Below are positions 9,952 to 19,907 of a DNA stretch of 42,245 nucleotides, piece after piece. Position 1 is the stretch's first letter, and every line of letters begins with the position of its first letter. Where the stretch lies: the NCBI RefSeq assembly GCF_009910845.1, contig NZ_SIJB01000008.1, positions 1-42,245 on the forward strand, given 5' to 3'. A model generated the notes under the pieces. The model was not told the origin of the DNA. It was given only the letters and a program-made list of their open reading frames with translations, and did not search any database. A program made the position numbers and the translations under genes. The stretch is from Chengkuizengella marina. Its GTDB lineage: Bacteria > Bacillota > Bacilli > Paenibacillales > KCTC-33759.

Positions 9952-12396
9952 ATGAGCCAAGTTGAACAGTTTTTACCCGCTTTTCTTGAAGAAGTGGTAG
10001 GAGACAGGTTTGGTAGATATTCAAAATATATCATTCAAGATCGTGCCATCCCAGACGTTCGGGATGGCTTAAAACCGGTACAAAGACGTATTCTTTATGC
10101 AATGTCTGAAGCAGGTAATCATTCGGACAAGCCGTACCGCAAATCAGCAAAAACAGTTGGGGACGTGATGGGGAATTATCATCCACATGGTGATTCTTCA
10201 ATTTACGATGGTATGGTGCGTATGGCGCAATTTTGGAAAATGGGCCATGTTTTAATTGATGGACATGGGAACTGGGGTTCAATGGATGATGATCCACCAG
10301 CAGCTATGCGTTATACCGAAGCACGTTTATCTTCTATTGCGTCCGAACTTTTAAGAGATATTGAAAAGGATACCGTACTTTTCAAAGATAATTTTGATAA
10401 TACAATGAAAGAACCTGTAGTACTGCCTTCTCGTTTTCCTAACTTGTTAGTTAACGGAGTAAGCGGTATTTCTTCTGGTTTTGCTACTGAAATCCCGCCC
10501 CATAATTTAGGTGAAGTGATAGAAGCATGTATTGACTTAATGGATAATCCTCAATTAACACTTGAAGATTTAATGAAAAAAATAAAAGGACCAGACTTCC
10601 CTACAGGCGGCATCATCATGGGAGAAAAGGGTCTTAAGGAAGCCTACACTACTGGTAAAGGGAAAATATTTTTACGAGCGAAAACAAGCATAGAAAACTT
10701 AAAAGGTGGCAAACAACAAATTGTCATTTCTGAAATCCCATATCAAGTTGTAAAATCTCGCCTAGTAACAGCTATGGAGAATATCCGTTTAGAGAAAAAA
10801 GTAGAGGGAATTGCTGAGGTTCGTGATGAAAGTGGACGTGATGGCCTGAGAATTGTTGTTGAATTGAAGAAAGAGGCTAATGCAGAAGGAATTTTAGCTT
10901 ATCTGCTTAAAAAGACAGATTTACAAATCAATTATAATTTTAATATGGTTGCTATTGTAAATAAAGCCCCGAAACAGTTAGGATTAAAACGAATACTTGA
11001 AGCCTATATCGAACATCAAAAAGAGGTCGTGACTTTTCGGTCTCAATATGATTTGAATAAAGCACAAGACAAAGCCCATGTTCTTGAAGGACTTGTCAAA
11101 GCATTAAATATTCTAGATGATGTTATTGAAACCATTAAAGCCTCTAAAAACCGTCAGGACGCTCAGCAGAATTTAGTTGCTAAATTTACTTTTACAGAAA
11201 AACAAGCGGATGCGATTTTGACGTTGCAACTTTATCGTTTAACTAATTTAGAGATTTCCTCTTTAGAAAAAGAATTAGTGGAAGTAAATAAAATGATTGC
11301 AAAATTAAGAGCCATATTAGACAGTCCAAAGAAATTAATGAATGTAATTAAAAAAGAATTGACTGAAATCTCTAAAGTGTACGCTATCCACCGTAGATCC
11401 AATATACAAGAGGAAGTTGAAAAATTAGAAGTTAATCTTGAGGTCATGGTTAATCCAGAGGATGTTCTTGTGACTGTATCTAAGGAAGGGTATATTAAAC
11501 GGAGCAGCTTATTATCTTTTACACGTTCTGGTGGTGAATTAGAAAGCACAGGACTAAAAGAAGGGGATATGGTTCGTTTTATAATGGAAGTGAATACAAT
11601 TGAGAATCTGCTTATCTTTACAAAGAGTGGTCAATATTACATGCTGCCTGTTCATCAAATTCCGGAATATAAATGGAAGGATAATGGTACCGCAATCGTA
11701 AATGTGATTCCAATTGATAAAGAGGATCCAATTGTAAATATAATCCCTGTCAAAGATTTTGAGGAAGAAGGCAAATCCCTTGTATTCATAACTAAAAATG
11801 GACAGGTCAAGCGGAGTTTATTGAAAGATTATGCCACGAAACGATCGATTGGAATCGTTGCGTGTAAATTAAATCCTCATGATCAAATCATCGATGTACA
11901 ATTAAGTGATGAAATGGGCGATTTATTGTTAGTTACTAAACTTGGAATGACCATTCGCTTCAGAGAAAATGAAGTGAAATCCATGGGTAGAGTATCTGCA
12001 GGTGTAAAAGGAATCCAGCTAAAAGACCTTGATGAAGTCATTGCAGCAGCATGGATTAAAGATAATGATTCAGGTGAAATATTCGTTATATCAGAGCGAG
12101 GATATGGAAAAAGTACATTGGTTTCCGATTATATGCTGCAAGGACGTGGAGGTAAAGGAGTTGTCAGTTTTGAATTTAAAACTGGTAAAAGAGTCAGATC
12201 CAATGGGTATCAATTAATGTATGCCTGTCTGATTAAAGAGCCAGAGAATTTAACTGCCATCCTCAACAATGGTCAAATCCAACAATTTACAACACAAGCA
12301 GCACCGATTCAAGAACGTAAATCTACAGGTAAGCAGCTTATAACTATGACAAAAGAAGAACAGATTTCAGAAGTTGTGAAAATATCCAAGTTGTAA
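9952..12396 (+). CDS. parC: DNA topoisomerase IV subunit A
   Basis: This is the DNA-cleaving subunit of topoisomerase IV. The active-site Tyr121 lies in [11 protein letters not shown]. The quinolone-determining loop reads [13 protein letters not shown], with Ser82 at the E. coli Ser80 position and Asp86 where Glu84 is common. The C-terminal third contains the repeated beta-pinwheel blades (for example ASRVGAGVKGI-like text at [14 protein letters not shown]). The frame is open from 9931, but the ATG at 9952 lies five bases after GAGGGG and is the likely start (814 aa). The parE stop is ten bases upstream, so the two are co-translated. A strong terminator follows. Confidence 0.96.
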   Translation: MSQVEQFLPAFLEEVVGDRFGRYSKYIIQDRAIPDVRDGLKPVQRRILYAMSEAGNHSDKPYRKSAKTVGDVMGNYHPHGDSSIYDGMVRMAQFWKMGHVLIDGHGNWGSMDDDPPAAMRYTEARLSSIASELLRDIEKDTVLFKDNFDNTMKEPVVLPSRFPNLLVNGVSGISSGFATEIPPHNLGEVIEACIDLMDNPQLTLEDLMKKIKGPDFPTGGIIMGEKGLKEAYTTGKGKIFLRAKTSIENLKGGKQQIVISEIPYQVVKSRLVTAMENIRLEKKVEGIAEVRDESGRDGLRIVVELKKEANAEGILAYLLKKTDLQINYNFNMVAIVNKAPKQLGLKRILEAYIEHQKEVVTFRSQYDLNKAQDKAHVLEGLVKALNILDDVIETIKASKNRQDAQQNLVAKFTFTEKQADAILTLQLYRLTNLEISSLEKELVEVNKMIAKLRAILDSPKKLMNVIKKELTEISKVYAIHRRSNIQEEVEKLEVNLEVMVNPEDVLVTVSKEGYIKRSSLLSFTRSGGELESTGLKEGDMVRFIMEVNTIENLLIFTKSGQYYMLPVHQIPEYKWKDNGTAIVNVIPIDKEDPIVNIIPVKDFEEEGKSLVFITKNGQVKRSLLKDYATKRSIGIVACKLNPHDQIIDVQLSDEMGDLLLVTKLGMTIRFRENEVKSMGRVSAGVKGIQLKDLDEVIAAAWIKDNDSGEIFVISERGYGKSTLVSDYMLQGRGGKGVVSFEFKTGKRVRSNGYQLMYACLIKEPENLTAILNNGQIQQFTTQAAPIQERKSTGKQLITMTKEEQISEVVKISKL

Positions 12397-12434
12397 TAAA
12401 AATAAAAGTAAAATGGAATAAGATGAATCAGGAC

Positions 12435-12460
12435 AAAAGATCACCAATTGGTGATCTTTT
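12435..12460 (+). terminator. Rho-independent terminator of parEC
   Basis: A perfect 26-base palindrome made of AAAAGATCACC, the loop AATT and GGTGATCTTTT, ending in a T run. It begins 39 bases after the parC stop. Confidence 0.9.
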
Positions 12461-12847
12461 TGTTGTATTATTTTCCAAGTTACTGTAATATTAGAACAAT
12501 ATATAGTTAATTATAACTAACGTAAGAGATTGTTTATGTAAATAATATTCTGAATATTCTTGTAAAATAAGATCTTTCAAATACAAAGGTAATTGTTTAT
12601 TTAGTTGTTAAAATTTAGATCAATATTAAGAAATGAAGAGTATAGATTTTATTTATCTTTATATTATTTTACAATAATCTCTTTACATATATATTTTTTC
12701 ATAGAGAGGAGGGAATTAAACGATTTATATAGAGGCTTTGCAATTGTTTTCATTGTAGTTAATGTGGAACAGGATAGATTACTTCTAATTCAGTCAGAAT
12801 ATTCACAATTGTAAGTGATTTCATATGAATATAATAGGAGTGAGACT
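12461..12847. other. Long AT-rich intergenic region upstream of the crystallin-domain gene
   Basis: About 390 bases between the parC terminator and the next gene hold no convincing coding region. A 69-codon TTG-started open frame (12605-12814) has no ribosome-binding site and no recognisable content and is left out. The only structured element is the palindrome at 12504-12519. Confidence 0.5.
12504..12519. promoter_or_regulatory. Palindrome, possible operator
   Basis: TAGTTA-ATTA-TAACTA is a perfect 6-base inverted repeat about 330 bases upstream of the secreted crystallin-domain gene. In such AT-rich DNA it may be chance; a dimeric regulator site is possible. Confidence 0.25.
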
Positions 12848-15800
12848 ATGAAAATGAGAAAAAGATGGTTTAATAGTTTACTAGTTTTTGTTATGTTTTT
12901 TACGATGATTTTTCCTTCTATGGGGAATACCCAATTAAAAAGTACATTAGTAACGGGAAGTACCTGGAGTGGAATCATTCCAGAACTTCACTTTCCATCA
13001 AATACGAATTCTCATTTGCCAGATGATACATATGACAATAGAACAATATATAAAGGTTTAGATCCAGAAGATTTCGTGCCAGTGCTTTTAACGATAGATA
13101 ATAGAGACTATTACGAAAGTCAACTGGCTGGTGAGTCTCTTAGTAAACTAAATGACAAGTTTGATGAATGGGATCCTAACCTAGATACGTTTATTGGTAT
13201 TTATCGAACAACACCGGATACTATTGTCGATGAATTTGTTTCAGGTGTTACCAATATCACATTAATGATGAATAAAGATTCATATTTTGCTAGAGGAGTA
13301 ACAGTGGACGTTGAAGAGTGGTTAGTAAAAAATGCAGGAAGCCGTACGTCGGCACAAGATACATTTTCCTATAATGTAAGATTTGGTTTATCTGAAGGAC
13401 AGCAGCAGGATGTAAGTTTAACTACAGGATTTAAAGGCTCAAATACAACTACCCTTGGGTTTGAATTACATGGATTGTCTGCATCTAGGTCTTTTACATT
13501 TGAAATTTCCCAATCTGAATCAACCTCAACAGGTTGGAGCAGAAATATTACCACAGAAGACTCCCAAACTAGAAGTGCTACCTTCGGGAGAAATATCCCT
13601 CACCTTTACAGTGAATATAATTGGGGTGTATATCAGTTAGAATCGCGTTTGAAAATGAACTATTCTACTTCAAACACCTTTCATGAACTTGATGATGTCT
13701 TTTTGAATGACATCAATTGGTTAGGTCTTGTTCTAAAGAAAAAAAGTTATGTAGAAAACATTACTTTTGATAACTTTGTTTATGGTCGAAATGAAGAAGT
13801 TTCCGTTGTACCACAGGAGTATGTAGAAGAGCAGTTAGAAGAATCATTTGGATCGGACCATGCAGAACCAATTGAAATACCTGTAGGAGTTACTGTAACC
13901 GCTTTAACTAACGATGGGTCTGTAGAAATAGCTTGGAATGAAGTAGATGACGACCGAGTTTCTGGTTACTATATCCTTAAAGATGGGGAAGTGTTAACGA
14001 GAATTTCTGAAAGAAATGAAACAAGTTGGAAAGATTATGGGATTAAACCAAACACGAGAAGTGAATATCAAGTTGCTTCTTATATTGAAATTGATCAAAC
14101 ATATGGGAGTAATACAATACAACACAATAAAATAGATTTAGTTTCAAGTTTAAGTGATGAGGTAAGTGTGATTTTACCTATAAATAAAGTGTCTTTAAAT
14201 GATCCCGTTATTGATTCTTGCTCTTTTACTTTCTCTTGGGAGGATGATGGGGCTGCATTTGGGGAGAGAGTTTATTATCAGTTGTGGCATGAAAACCCTT
14301 CAAATGGATCAACTTATTTCATTGGAAAATTTGAAGGAGATGGTGTCAAATTTAACTTAAATCCTGAATTGAGAGATAGATTGTCAATAGGTTCTAGCAA
14401 TAAATTCTTTGTAGTTAAAGAGGTTTTATATAACGGCGAGTCTCTTGAATCACAACCTTCAAATTCAGTTAATAAAACAGTAACATTTGATGAAGGCGTA
14501 TACTTGTTTACCAAAAAGGATTACAAAGGAAATTGTGTCAGAGTTGGACATGGAAATTACAACAATATAACAGATGTAGGCATAAGTGATAATGTATTGT
14601 CTTCAGTAATGATGATTGGAGATTACTTAACACATCTTTATAGAGATACTGGGTTGAATAATGATTTAGATGACAATACGAATCAAACATTTTTTTCCGA
14701 TGTTAGTAATCTTGGGGATAAAGACATCGGTAATGACAAAGTTTCATCTTTAAAAGTAAGAGAAAAGAAAGATGGAGTGTATTTATTTAGAGGCAAAAAT
14801 TATAAAGGCGGTTATAATCGTGTGGAGACTAGCAGCTCATATACTAAATATAATCAAATGACTGATGTGAATTTCCCTAATAATGAATTGTCCTCTCTAA
14901 AAATAGTTGGGGATTATGCAGCCATTTTATATGATCTTAAAGATTTTACAGAAGGATATGATGTTTGTTATCCAGGATGTACGTATCAAGAACAAAACTC
15001 AGTGAGTGCCTTTAAAGAAGGAACAAATGACTTGTCAGATTACTTAGTAGGCAATAACACAGCTTCTTCTATGAAAATATTAAAAGGAAAAGGTGTCCAT
15101 TTATTTACGAATGATAACTGGAGAAAAACAAATGCTAAAGCAGGGATAGGAAATTACAATAATATTGATGATGACCTTCCATTTCCTAATGATAAATTAT
15201 CAGCGATTGTATTAATAGGAGATGTAACGGTTGAGCTGTATCAGCATAATAATTATGAAGGAAGGAAAAGCACCTTCACTAGTCATGATCGATTTCTAAT
15301 AGACAACAATATAGGGGATAATTCCACATCTTCATTAAAGGTATATGAAACACCAAGGAATGAAACAGACAGTGAGGATGATCAGTATGAAAATAAAGGG
15401 GTAGATGTCTTAAATGTGCCAGATGATTTACAATTGTTAGAATCACCAAACGATTTCTCTACTTTTAACTGGTATAATGGAGGGGTAGAGATTCAGGATA
15501 TAGATGGTGTTGTCTCAACTTCAGAAGGAAGTTATCCATTTCAAGAACTTACACCTAATAATATAAATACATCTGTCTATCAAAATGTTTCTTTGAACCC
15601 ACAAGGTAAGACCTTTACTTTCGGCATTTGGTTGAGAGCTGATGAACCGCATAAAACCACAATAAAAGTTCAAAACGCAGATTATAGCCAGTCTAATGGA
15701 GTTAAAGTTGATGTTACTACAGATTGGCAATATTTCGAGGTGTCGAAGGAATTCACAGAGAAAAGTGATAAAGTAACTGCAGTTATTTGGCCTGGAGGAT

Positions 15801-15856
15801 ATAATGAAACAACCGAGTCCGTTTATGCTTTTGGAGCTAGTCTTATAGAAAACTAA
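12848..15856 (+). CDS. Secreted multidomain protein with six beta/gamma-crystallin motifs
   Basis: A 1002-aa exported protein. The ATG at 12848 follows AGGAG by seven bases and gives a classical signal peptide (KMRKRW, then a hydrophobic stretch to about residue 30). Residues 30-335 are beta-rich, with a Ser/Thr-rich alternating stretch near 190-245; I do not recognise the family, although it looks like some aerolysin/ETX-type pore formers. An Fn3-like domain covers about 346-425 and a second one about 438-545. Residues 549-832 carry six beta/gamma-crystallin Greek-key motifs with calcium-site cores DNVLSS, NDKVSS, NNELSS, NNTASS, NDKLSA and DNSTSS, which makes three domains. The end (about 860-1002) resembles a jelly-roll carbohydrate-binding module. 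A secreted calcium-stabilised binding protein or toxin is plausible; function unproven. Confidence 0.8.
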   Translation: MKMRKRWFNSLLVFVMFFTMIFPSMGNTQLKSTLVTGSTWSGIIPELHFPSNTNSHLPDDTYDNRTIYKGLDPEDFVPVLLTIDNRDYYESQLAGESLSKLNDKFDEWDPNLDTFIGIYRTTPDTIVDEFVSGVTNITLMMNKDSYFARGVTVDVEEWLVKNAGSRTSAQDTFSYNVRFGLSEGQQQDVSLTTGFKGSNTTTLGFELHGLSASRSFTFEISQSESTSTGWSRNITTEDSQTRSATFGRNIPHLYSEYNWGVYQLESRLKMNYSTSNTFHELDDVFLNDINWLGLVLKKKSYVENITFDNFVYGRNEEVSVVPQEYVEEQLEESFGSDHAEPIEIPVGVTVTALTNDGSVEIAWNEVDDDRVSGYYILKDGEVLTRISERNETSWKDYGIKPNTRSEYQVASYIEIDQTYGSNTIQHNKIDLVSSLSDEVSVILPINKVSLNDPVIDSCSFTFSWEDDGAAFGERVYYQLWHENPSNGSTYFIGKFEGDGVKFNLNPELRDRLSIGSSNKFFVVKEVLYNGESLESQPSNSVNKTVTFDEGVYLFTKKDYKGNCVRVGHGNYNNITDVGISDNVLSSVMMIGDYLTHLYRDTGLNNDLDDNTNQTFFSDVSNLGDKDIGNDKVSSLKVREKKDGVYLFRGKNYKGGYNRVETSSSYTKYNQMTDVNFPNNELSSLKIVGDYAAILYDLKDFTEGYDVCYPGCTYQEQNSVSAFKEGTNDLSDYLVGNNTASSMKILKGKGVHLFTNDNWRKTNAKAGIGNYNNIDDDLPFPNDKLSAIVLIGDVTVELYQHNNYEGRKSTFTSHDRFLIDNNIGDNSTSSLKVYETPRNETDSEDDQYENKGVDVLNVPDDLQLLESPNDFSTFNWYNGGVEIQDIDGVVSTSEGSYPFQELTPNNINTSVYQNVSLNPQGKTFTFGIWLRADEPHKTTIKVQNADYSQSNGVKVDVTTDWQYFEVSKEFTEKSDKVTAVIWPGGYNETTESVYAFGASLIEN

Positions 15857-15892
15857 AATGCAAAAACAATAAATAGCAATAATACTATATTT

Positions 15893-15921
15893 AAAGCCCC
15901 AACTTTTTTAGTTGGGGTTTT
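15893..15921 (+). terminator. Terminator after the crystallin-domain gene
   Basis: AAAGCCCCAAC and GTTGGGGTTTT form a GC-rich stem around a seven-base T-rich loop and end in a T run, 36 bases after the stop codon. Confidence 0.88.
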
Positions 15922-15982
15922 AATGTTTTTATCTAAATAAAAATAACCATTATTTTCATTTTTAAAAATACCAAGGAATTCT

Positions 15983-16178
15983 TCACCTCATACCTTCATT
16001 GTAAACACTTAAATTTGCATCTAACTCCTCATAACTGTCATACCATATCCAATTGTAATCTTTTATGTAAATCCCCTTGTGATCGTAAACGAAGTTGATA
16101 GCATTAATTCAGGGTTTGCGCTATCCGAATCAAACCTTTTGATCTCATTTTGAATAGGTAAAATCAGGTGTATGTTCC
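15983..16178 (-). pseudogene. Decayed 3' end of an unidentified gene
   Basis: On the minus strand the DNA reads as protein-like in two frames that join. The upstream part gives ILPIQNEIKRFDSDSANPEL. The downstream part, in a different frame, gives VYDHKGIYIKDYNW followed by WYDSYEELDANLSVYNEGMR and a stop at 15983. Neither part has a start codon or ribosome-binding site, and a stop lies just upstream. Codon composition looks coding, so this is probably the frameshifted C-terminal remnant of a lost gene. The family is not recognised. Confidence 0.35.
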
Positions 16179-16373
16179 TTTATTTATTATGTACAAGATC
16201 AAAATATATGAAAGAGAGAAACTAAAAGGGAAATAGATGAAACCTTTCTAAATCTCTAAACGTACTTATGATTATATGAATTTTTCAAATGATTCATATT
16301 GGTAGTTTGATAGTTTTTCAGACACTCTTTCTAAAATTGTTAATAATCAAATCAACTAGAAAGGAAAATGATA

Positions 16374-17558
16374 ATGAGAAAAAGTTATGTTCTTATGTTT
16401 CTTTGTTTTCTTCTTGTTGTTAGTGGATGTTCTGTATCAACTACAGATTACAGTGATGTTCCAGATCAATTGAAACAAGATAAAAATGAAATCGAGTTCA
16501 AACCACTTGTAATCAATAATAAAGAAGAGCTTGAAACACAAATAGAAAAAGCAGTGAATGGATTTACAGAAGAGTTTTCTTTCTCAGGTGCAGTTTATGT
16601 TGGTGTAGGGGAGTTGGATATTTTCTCAAAAGGAGTAGGATTTGCAGATTATGAGGAGCAAATAGATAATACAGTCGATACAAAATTCTTAATAGGAAAA
16701 GGTACAACCGAGTTTACTGCTGCTGCGATTTTAATGTTAGAGGATGAGGGTTATCTTTATCTTGATGACCCAATTACAGAGTATTTCCCAGAACATACAC
16801 ATTGGGAAGAAGTTACGATTGAACATTTATTATCGATGTCATCAGGAATCGTTAATTATATGGAAGAACCTTATTTTAGTCAAATACCGGAATGGGTGTA
16901 CACTACGACAGATGAAGGAAAAGACTTGGATGTCATTATGGGTATTTTTGAAAATGAGGAATTAAACTTTATACCTGGTGAGGAATTTGAATACAGCTTT
17001 TCAAATTACATATTATTAGGACGTATTATTGAGCAAGTTACAGGGATGCCATTTCATGAGTATATAAAGGAAAATATATTTAACCCACTTGAGATGACGA
17101 ATTCAGGTTTAGGAAATAACTGGATTGATGAATATGATAAAGCCATTGGATATTCAATGATAGGTCAAGGGTATGCAGATGAAATGGAATTATATAATAC
17201 TGGTGGTGTAGATGCATCCGCTGGTTTATACTCAACTGTAAATGATTTATCAAAGTGGTATAAAGCTATAAATACGAATGAAATTCTGTCCAAAGAAGTA
17301 GTTCAAAAGATGTTTACCACACATACCTCCATAGAGAATAAACCGAATAACATCAATGAATTTAATTATGGGTTAGGGACTTATTTGTATGGAAATGTAG
17401 CGGTTAATATAAATAGAATGCTTGGATACACTAGTTTAGTACATTATGAACCCGAAACAGGAGTACTGATTATTATATTAGGAAATCATGAAAGAATTTT
17501 TTATACTAATAATTCTCTTAAGAACATTCTGTTAGAAGTTATATATGGAAGAAGTTAA
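16374..17558 (+). CDS. Beta-lactamase-fold lipoprotein lacking the catalytic residues
   Basis: The fold is that of class C beta-lactamase/serine hydrolases (PF00144): FTAAAILMLEDEG, YLDDPITEYFP, EEVTIEHLLSMSSGI and LLGRIIEQVTGMPFHEYI are all standard family text. The signal sequence ends in the lipobox VSGC, so it is a surface lipoprotein. The active site is gone. Where the family has S-x-x-K the protein reads K109-G-T-T; the Y-x-N motif reads Y207-S-F; and the H-x-G motif near the C-terminus reads N345-I-N. It is therefore a likely pseudoenzyme that may bind peptidoglycan or a related ligand. Two ATG codons occur; the one at 16374 has the better distance from AAAGGA, while 16368 would add two residues. 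Length (394 aa) is normal and no frameshift is seen. Confidence 0.85.
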   Translation: MRKSYVLMFLCFLLVVSGCSVSTTDYSDVPDQLKQDKNEIEFKPLVINNKEELETQIEKAVNGFTEEFSFSGAVYVGVGELDIFSKGVGFADYEEQIDNTVDTKFLIGKGTTEFTAAAILMLEDEGYLYLDDPITEYFPEHTHWEEVTIEHLLSMSSGIVNYMEEPYFSQIPEWVYTTTDEGKDLDVIMGIFENEELNFIPGEEFEYSFSNYILLGRIIEQVTGMPFHEYIKENIFNPLEMTNSGLGNNWIDEYDKAIGYSMIGQGYADEMELYNTGGVDASAGLYSTVNDLSKWYKAINTNEILSKEVVQKMFTTHTSIENKPNNINEFNYGLGTYLYGNVAVNINRMLGYTSLVHYEPETGVLIIILGNHERIFYTNNSLKNILLEVIYGRS

Positions 17559-17644
17559 GTTTTCTATTTACTTTCAGAGAATAACAATAGGTAACTGAGT
17601 CGGTCATAAATTTCTACATAATGTGGTCAAGAAGAATATTTCTA

Positions 17645-18910
17645 TTAGTTGGCTTTCCCGCCAATGGGTATTGTATTAATTGAATTAAGATGATGAGTAA
17701 TATCCTCAAAATAGGTTTCAAGCAAAGGATAAGTATTTGTTGGGAGGAACTCGTCTTCTTTTGTTGTAATCACTTTTTCAATAGGCAATACCCTAAAGTT
17801 TCTTTTATTATTAGCATAATATTTATGTACCCAAGTTGGAATCGTTTGAATGTGAGTTAATTCTATTTTATTTTCTGGGAAATGTTTCTGGATTTCTACC
17901 TTAAAAATCACTCCAACATCTGTATATTTAGCGGTTCCTTGATCAGGACCTTGATTGGAAATGAAATTTCCCATTGAATAAATAACGACGCCTTTTCTCT
18001 TATTTCCATCATATCCTTCAAGTTCTAAAATTTCATATGGTTGAACAACATGCGGGTGACTACCTAAAATAATATCTGCACCTGCTTTAATTAGATGTTC
18101 AGCAATTTGTTTTTGTTTCTCATTTGGAGTTCTTGTATATTCTGTTCCAAAATGTACTGAAACAGTAACAACATCTGCTCCAGCACCTTTTAGTTTTTGA
18201 ATATCTTTAGACATTTTTTCAGGATCAATTAGGTTGACTAAATAATTTTTTCCTTCTGGTATAGGAATTCCGTTTGTTCCGTATGTATAAGCCAAAAACC
18301 CCATATTAATTTCATTTTTTGAAATCATTAACATTGTTTGACCATCCTCTTTTGAAGCGGCAGTTCCTGTGTAATAAATATCTCGTTCATTTAAAAACTT
18401 CAGTGTATTTATAATACCGTTTTCACGTCGATCCAAAGAATGGTTGTTTGCGGTTGTAAGTACATTAAATCCAGCATTTTTAAGTGCATCTGCTAATTGC
18501 TCAGGTGCATTAAATTGAGGGTACCCAGAATAACCCATTTCTTTACCTGCAAGTGGAGTTTCAAGATTGCCAATAATCCATTCCCCTTCAAGAAATAAAT
18601 CTTTTACTTCTGTGAAATAAGAATCGAAAGAATATTGACCAGTTTCTTTATTATACCCATGAGAGATTTGGGGGTAATGCATCATAATATCTCCAACTGC
18701 AAAAAGTTCGGCAGATGTGGAATAAGCTAAGGGTTGTTGATTTAATCGTACGTAATTTCTTTTAGCGACTGCTTTTTTAATGTCATTAAAAAGCTCATGT
18801 TCATCTAATGTAAGTTCATCAATAGATTCATTTTGTTGTAAGTCATCTGCAGTAAAGTTATTGCTGCAGCCAGATAAGATAATCATTGTGATAAGTATTA
18901 TTTTTTTCAT
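17645..18910 (-). CDS. CapA/PgsA-family lipoprotein (metallophosphatase fold)
   Basis: This belongs to the bacterial capsule-synthesis CapA family (PGA_cap), a calcineurin-like metallophosphatase fold often linked to poly-gamma-glutamate or envelope synthesis. Family motifs appear in order: AVGDIMMHYPQ, IGNLETPLAG, TANNHSLDR, VSVHFGTEYT, GSHPHVVQPYEI and YSMGNFISNQG. The N-terminus KKIILITMIILSGC is a lipoprotein signal with Cys15 as the lipidated residue. No capB or capC is adjacent, so this is a stand-alone member as in many Bacillales, and its substrate is uncertain. The ATG on the minus strand at 18910 follows AGAAGG. It converges on the preceding lipoprotein gene. Confidence 0.88.
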   Translation of the reverse strand: MKKIILITMIILSGCSNNFTADDLQQNESIDELTLDEHELFNDIKKAVAKRNYVRLNQQPLAYSTSAELFAVGDIMMHYPQISHGYNKETGQYSFDSYFTEVKDLFLEGEWIIGNLETPLAGKEMGYSGYPQFNAPEQLADALKNAGFNVLTTANNHSLDRRENGIINTLKFLNERDIYYTGTAASKEDGQTMLMISKNEINMGFLAYTYGTNGIPIPEGKNYLVNLIDPEKMSKDIQKLKGAGADVVTVSVHFGTEYTRTPNEKQKQIAEHLIKAGADIILGSHPHVVQPYEILELEGYDGNKRKGVVIYSMGNFISNQGPDQGTAKYTDVGVIFKVEIQKHFPENKIELTHIQTIPTWVHKYYANNKRNFRVLPIEKVITTKEDEFLPTNTYPLLETYFEDITHHLNSINTIPIGGKAN

Positions 18911-19059
18911 ATTTACCTTCTCTTTTTTTAAAATAGAATATCCCTTTTCTCTTATTTTGACTTAAAATAATTAAAAAATACAACATGTGTGGAAATTAAA
19001 GGATATATCATGCTGATATTTTACATAAAGATTAAAAATCTGGCAATAGTAAGTGAAAG

Positions 19060-19755
19060 TTATGATCTAATTTCCTCCCACATATTCCACGGATATTCGG
19101 AAGGGGGAATGGAAAAAAACTCAACCTCTTTTTTTAAAGTTGGATGGAAAAAGCTTATTCTTTTTGACCATAATGCAAGCTGTTGATTTTTTTTGCTGAT
19201 TTTCTCTCCATACTTTTGATCTCCATATAAAGGACAACCTATTTCAGAGAATTGAACTCTAATTTGATGTGAACGTCCAGTATGTAAACGAATTTGTACG
19301 AAGCTTAATCCATTGTTAAATCCTTTTACTTCATATTCAAGAATGGCCTCTTTACTATTTTTCTCATTTTTTGAGACACTAAATACTTTATTAATAGATG
19401 TATCTTTTTTTAAATAGTGAATCAATTTTCCTTTATGTTTGCTTGGTGATCCATGAATAACTGCTATATATTCCTTTTGCAGCTGATGAGTCCGAATAGC
19501 ATTAGATAACCGTGAAGCAGCTTTGGATGTTTTTGCAAACACCATAACCCCGCCAACGGGTCGATCGAGCCTGTGGACTAAACCTAAATATACATTTCCT
19601 GGTTTATTATATCGCTTTTTTATGTCTTGTTTTAGTAAATTTAATAAATCTATGTCTCTAGAACTATCTTGCTGTGTTGGAATATTTATAGGTTTTTCTA
19701 CAATAAGAATATGATTATCTTCAAAAATAATAGGTATAGGATGAATTTTATCCAT
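19060..19755 (-). CDS. RluD-type RNA pseudouridine synthase
   Basis: This enzyme isomerises uridine to pseudouridine in rRNA or tRNA. The catalytic motif HRLDRPVGG holds the active-site Asp64, and the later R-x-H-T-G-R-S-H-Q-I-R-V-Q-F block is the RluA/RluD family signature. There is no N-terminal S4 domain, so it belongs to the short class. The frame extends upstream to 19824, but the ATG at 19755 comes five bases after GGAGG and starts just where homology begins (EDNHILIVEKP), giving 231 aa. The target position in RNA cannot be told from sequence. Confidence 0.9.
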   Translation of the reverse strand: MDKIHPIPIIFEDNHILIVEKPINIPTQQDSSRDIDLLNLLKQDIKKRYNKPGNVYLGLVHRLDRPVGGVMVFAKTSKAASRLSNAIRTHQLQKEYIAVIHGSPSKHKGKLIHYLKKDTSINKVFSVSKNEKNSKEAILEYEVKGFNNGLSFVQIRLHTGRSHQIRVQFSEIGCPLYGDQKYGEKISKKNQQLALWSKRISFFHPTLKKEVEFFSIPPSEYPWNMWEEIRS

Positions 19756-19841
19756 ATAATCCTCCACTTTCAATAATATAGCTTTAGCTTGTCCAATTTT
19801 ACATACAATTTCTTTTATAGGCAAGTTTTAAATATAATAAG

Positions 19842-19872
19842 CGGTGCGTATAAGTTTAATTATAACGCACCG
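19842..19872 (-). terminator. Hairpin downstream of the glycine-rich gene
   Basis: CGGTGCGT and ACGCACCG form an 8-base stem, with extra ATAA/TTAT pairing towards the loop. On the minus strand it is followed by a T-rich stretch (TTATTATATTT). It lies 36 bases after the stop of the glycine-rich gene and just before the pseudouridine synthase gene. Confidence 0.55.
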
Positions 19873-19907
19873 GAAAAATTAGATTATAACAGTATTTTTG
19901 AAAATAC

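Noticed and set aside
12605..12814. 69-codon TTG-started frame upstream of the crystallin-domain gene
   Set aside because: No ribosome-binding site, rare-start only, and no recognisable protein features.
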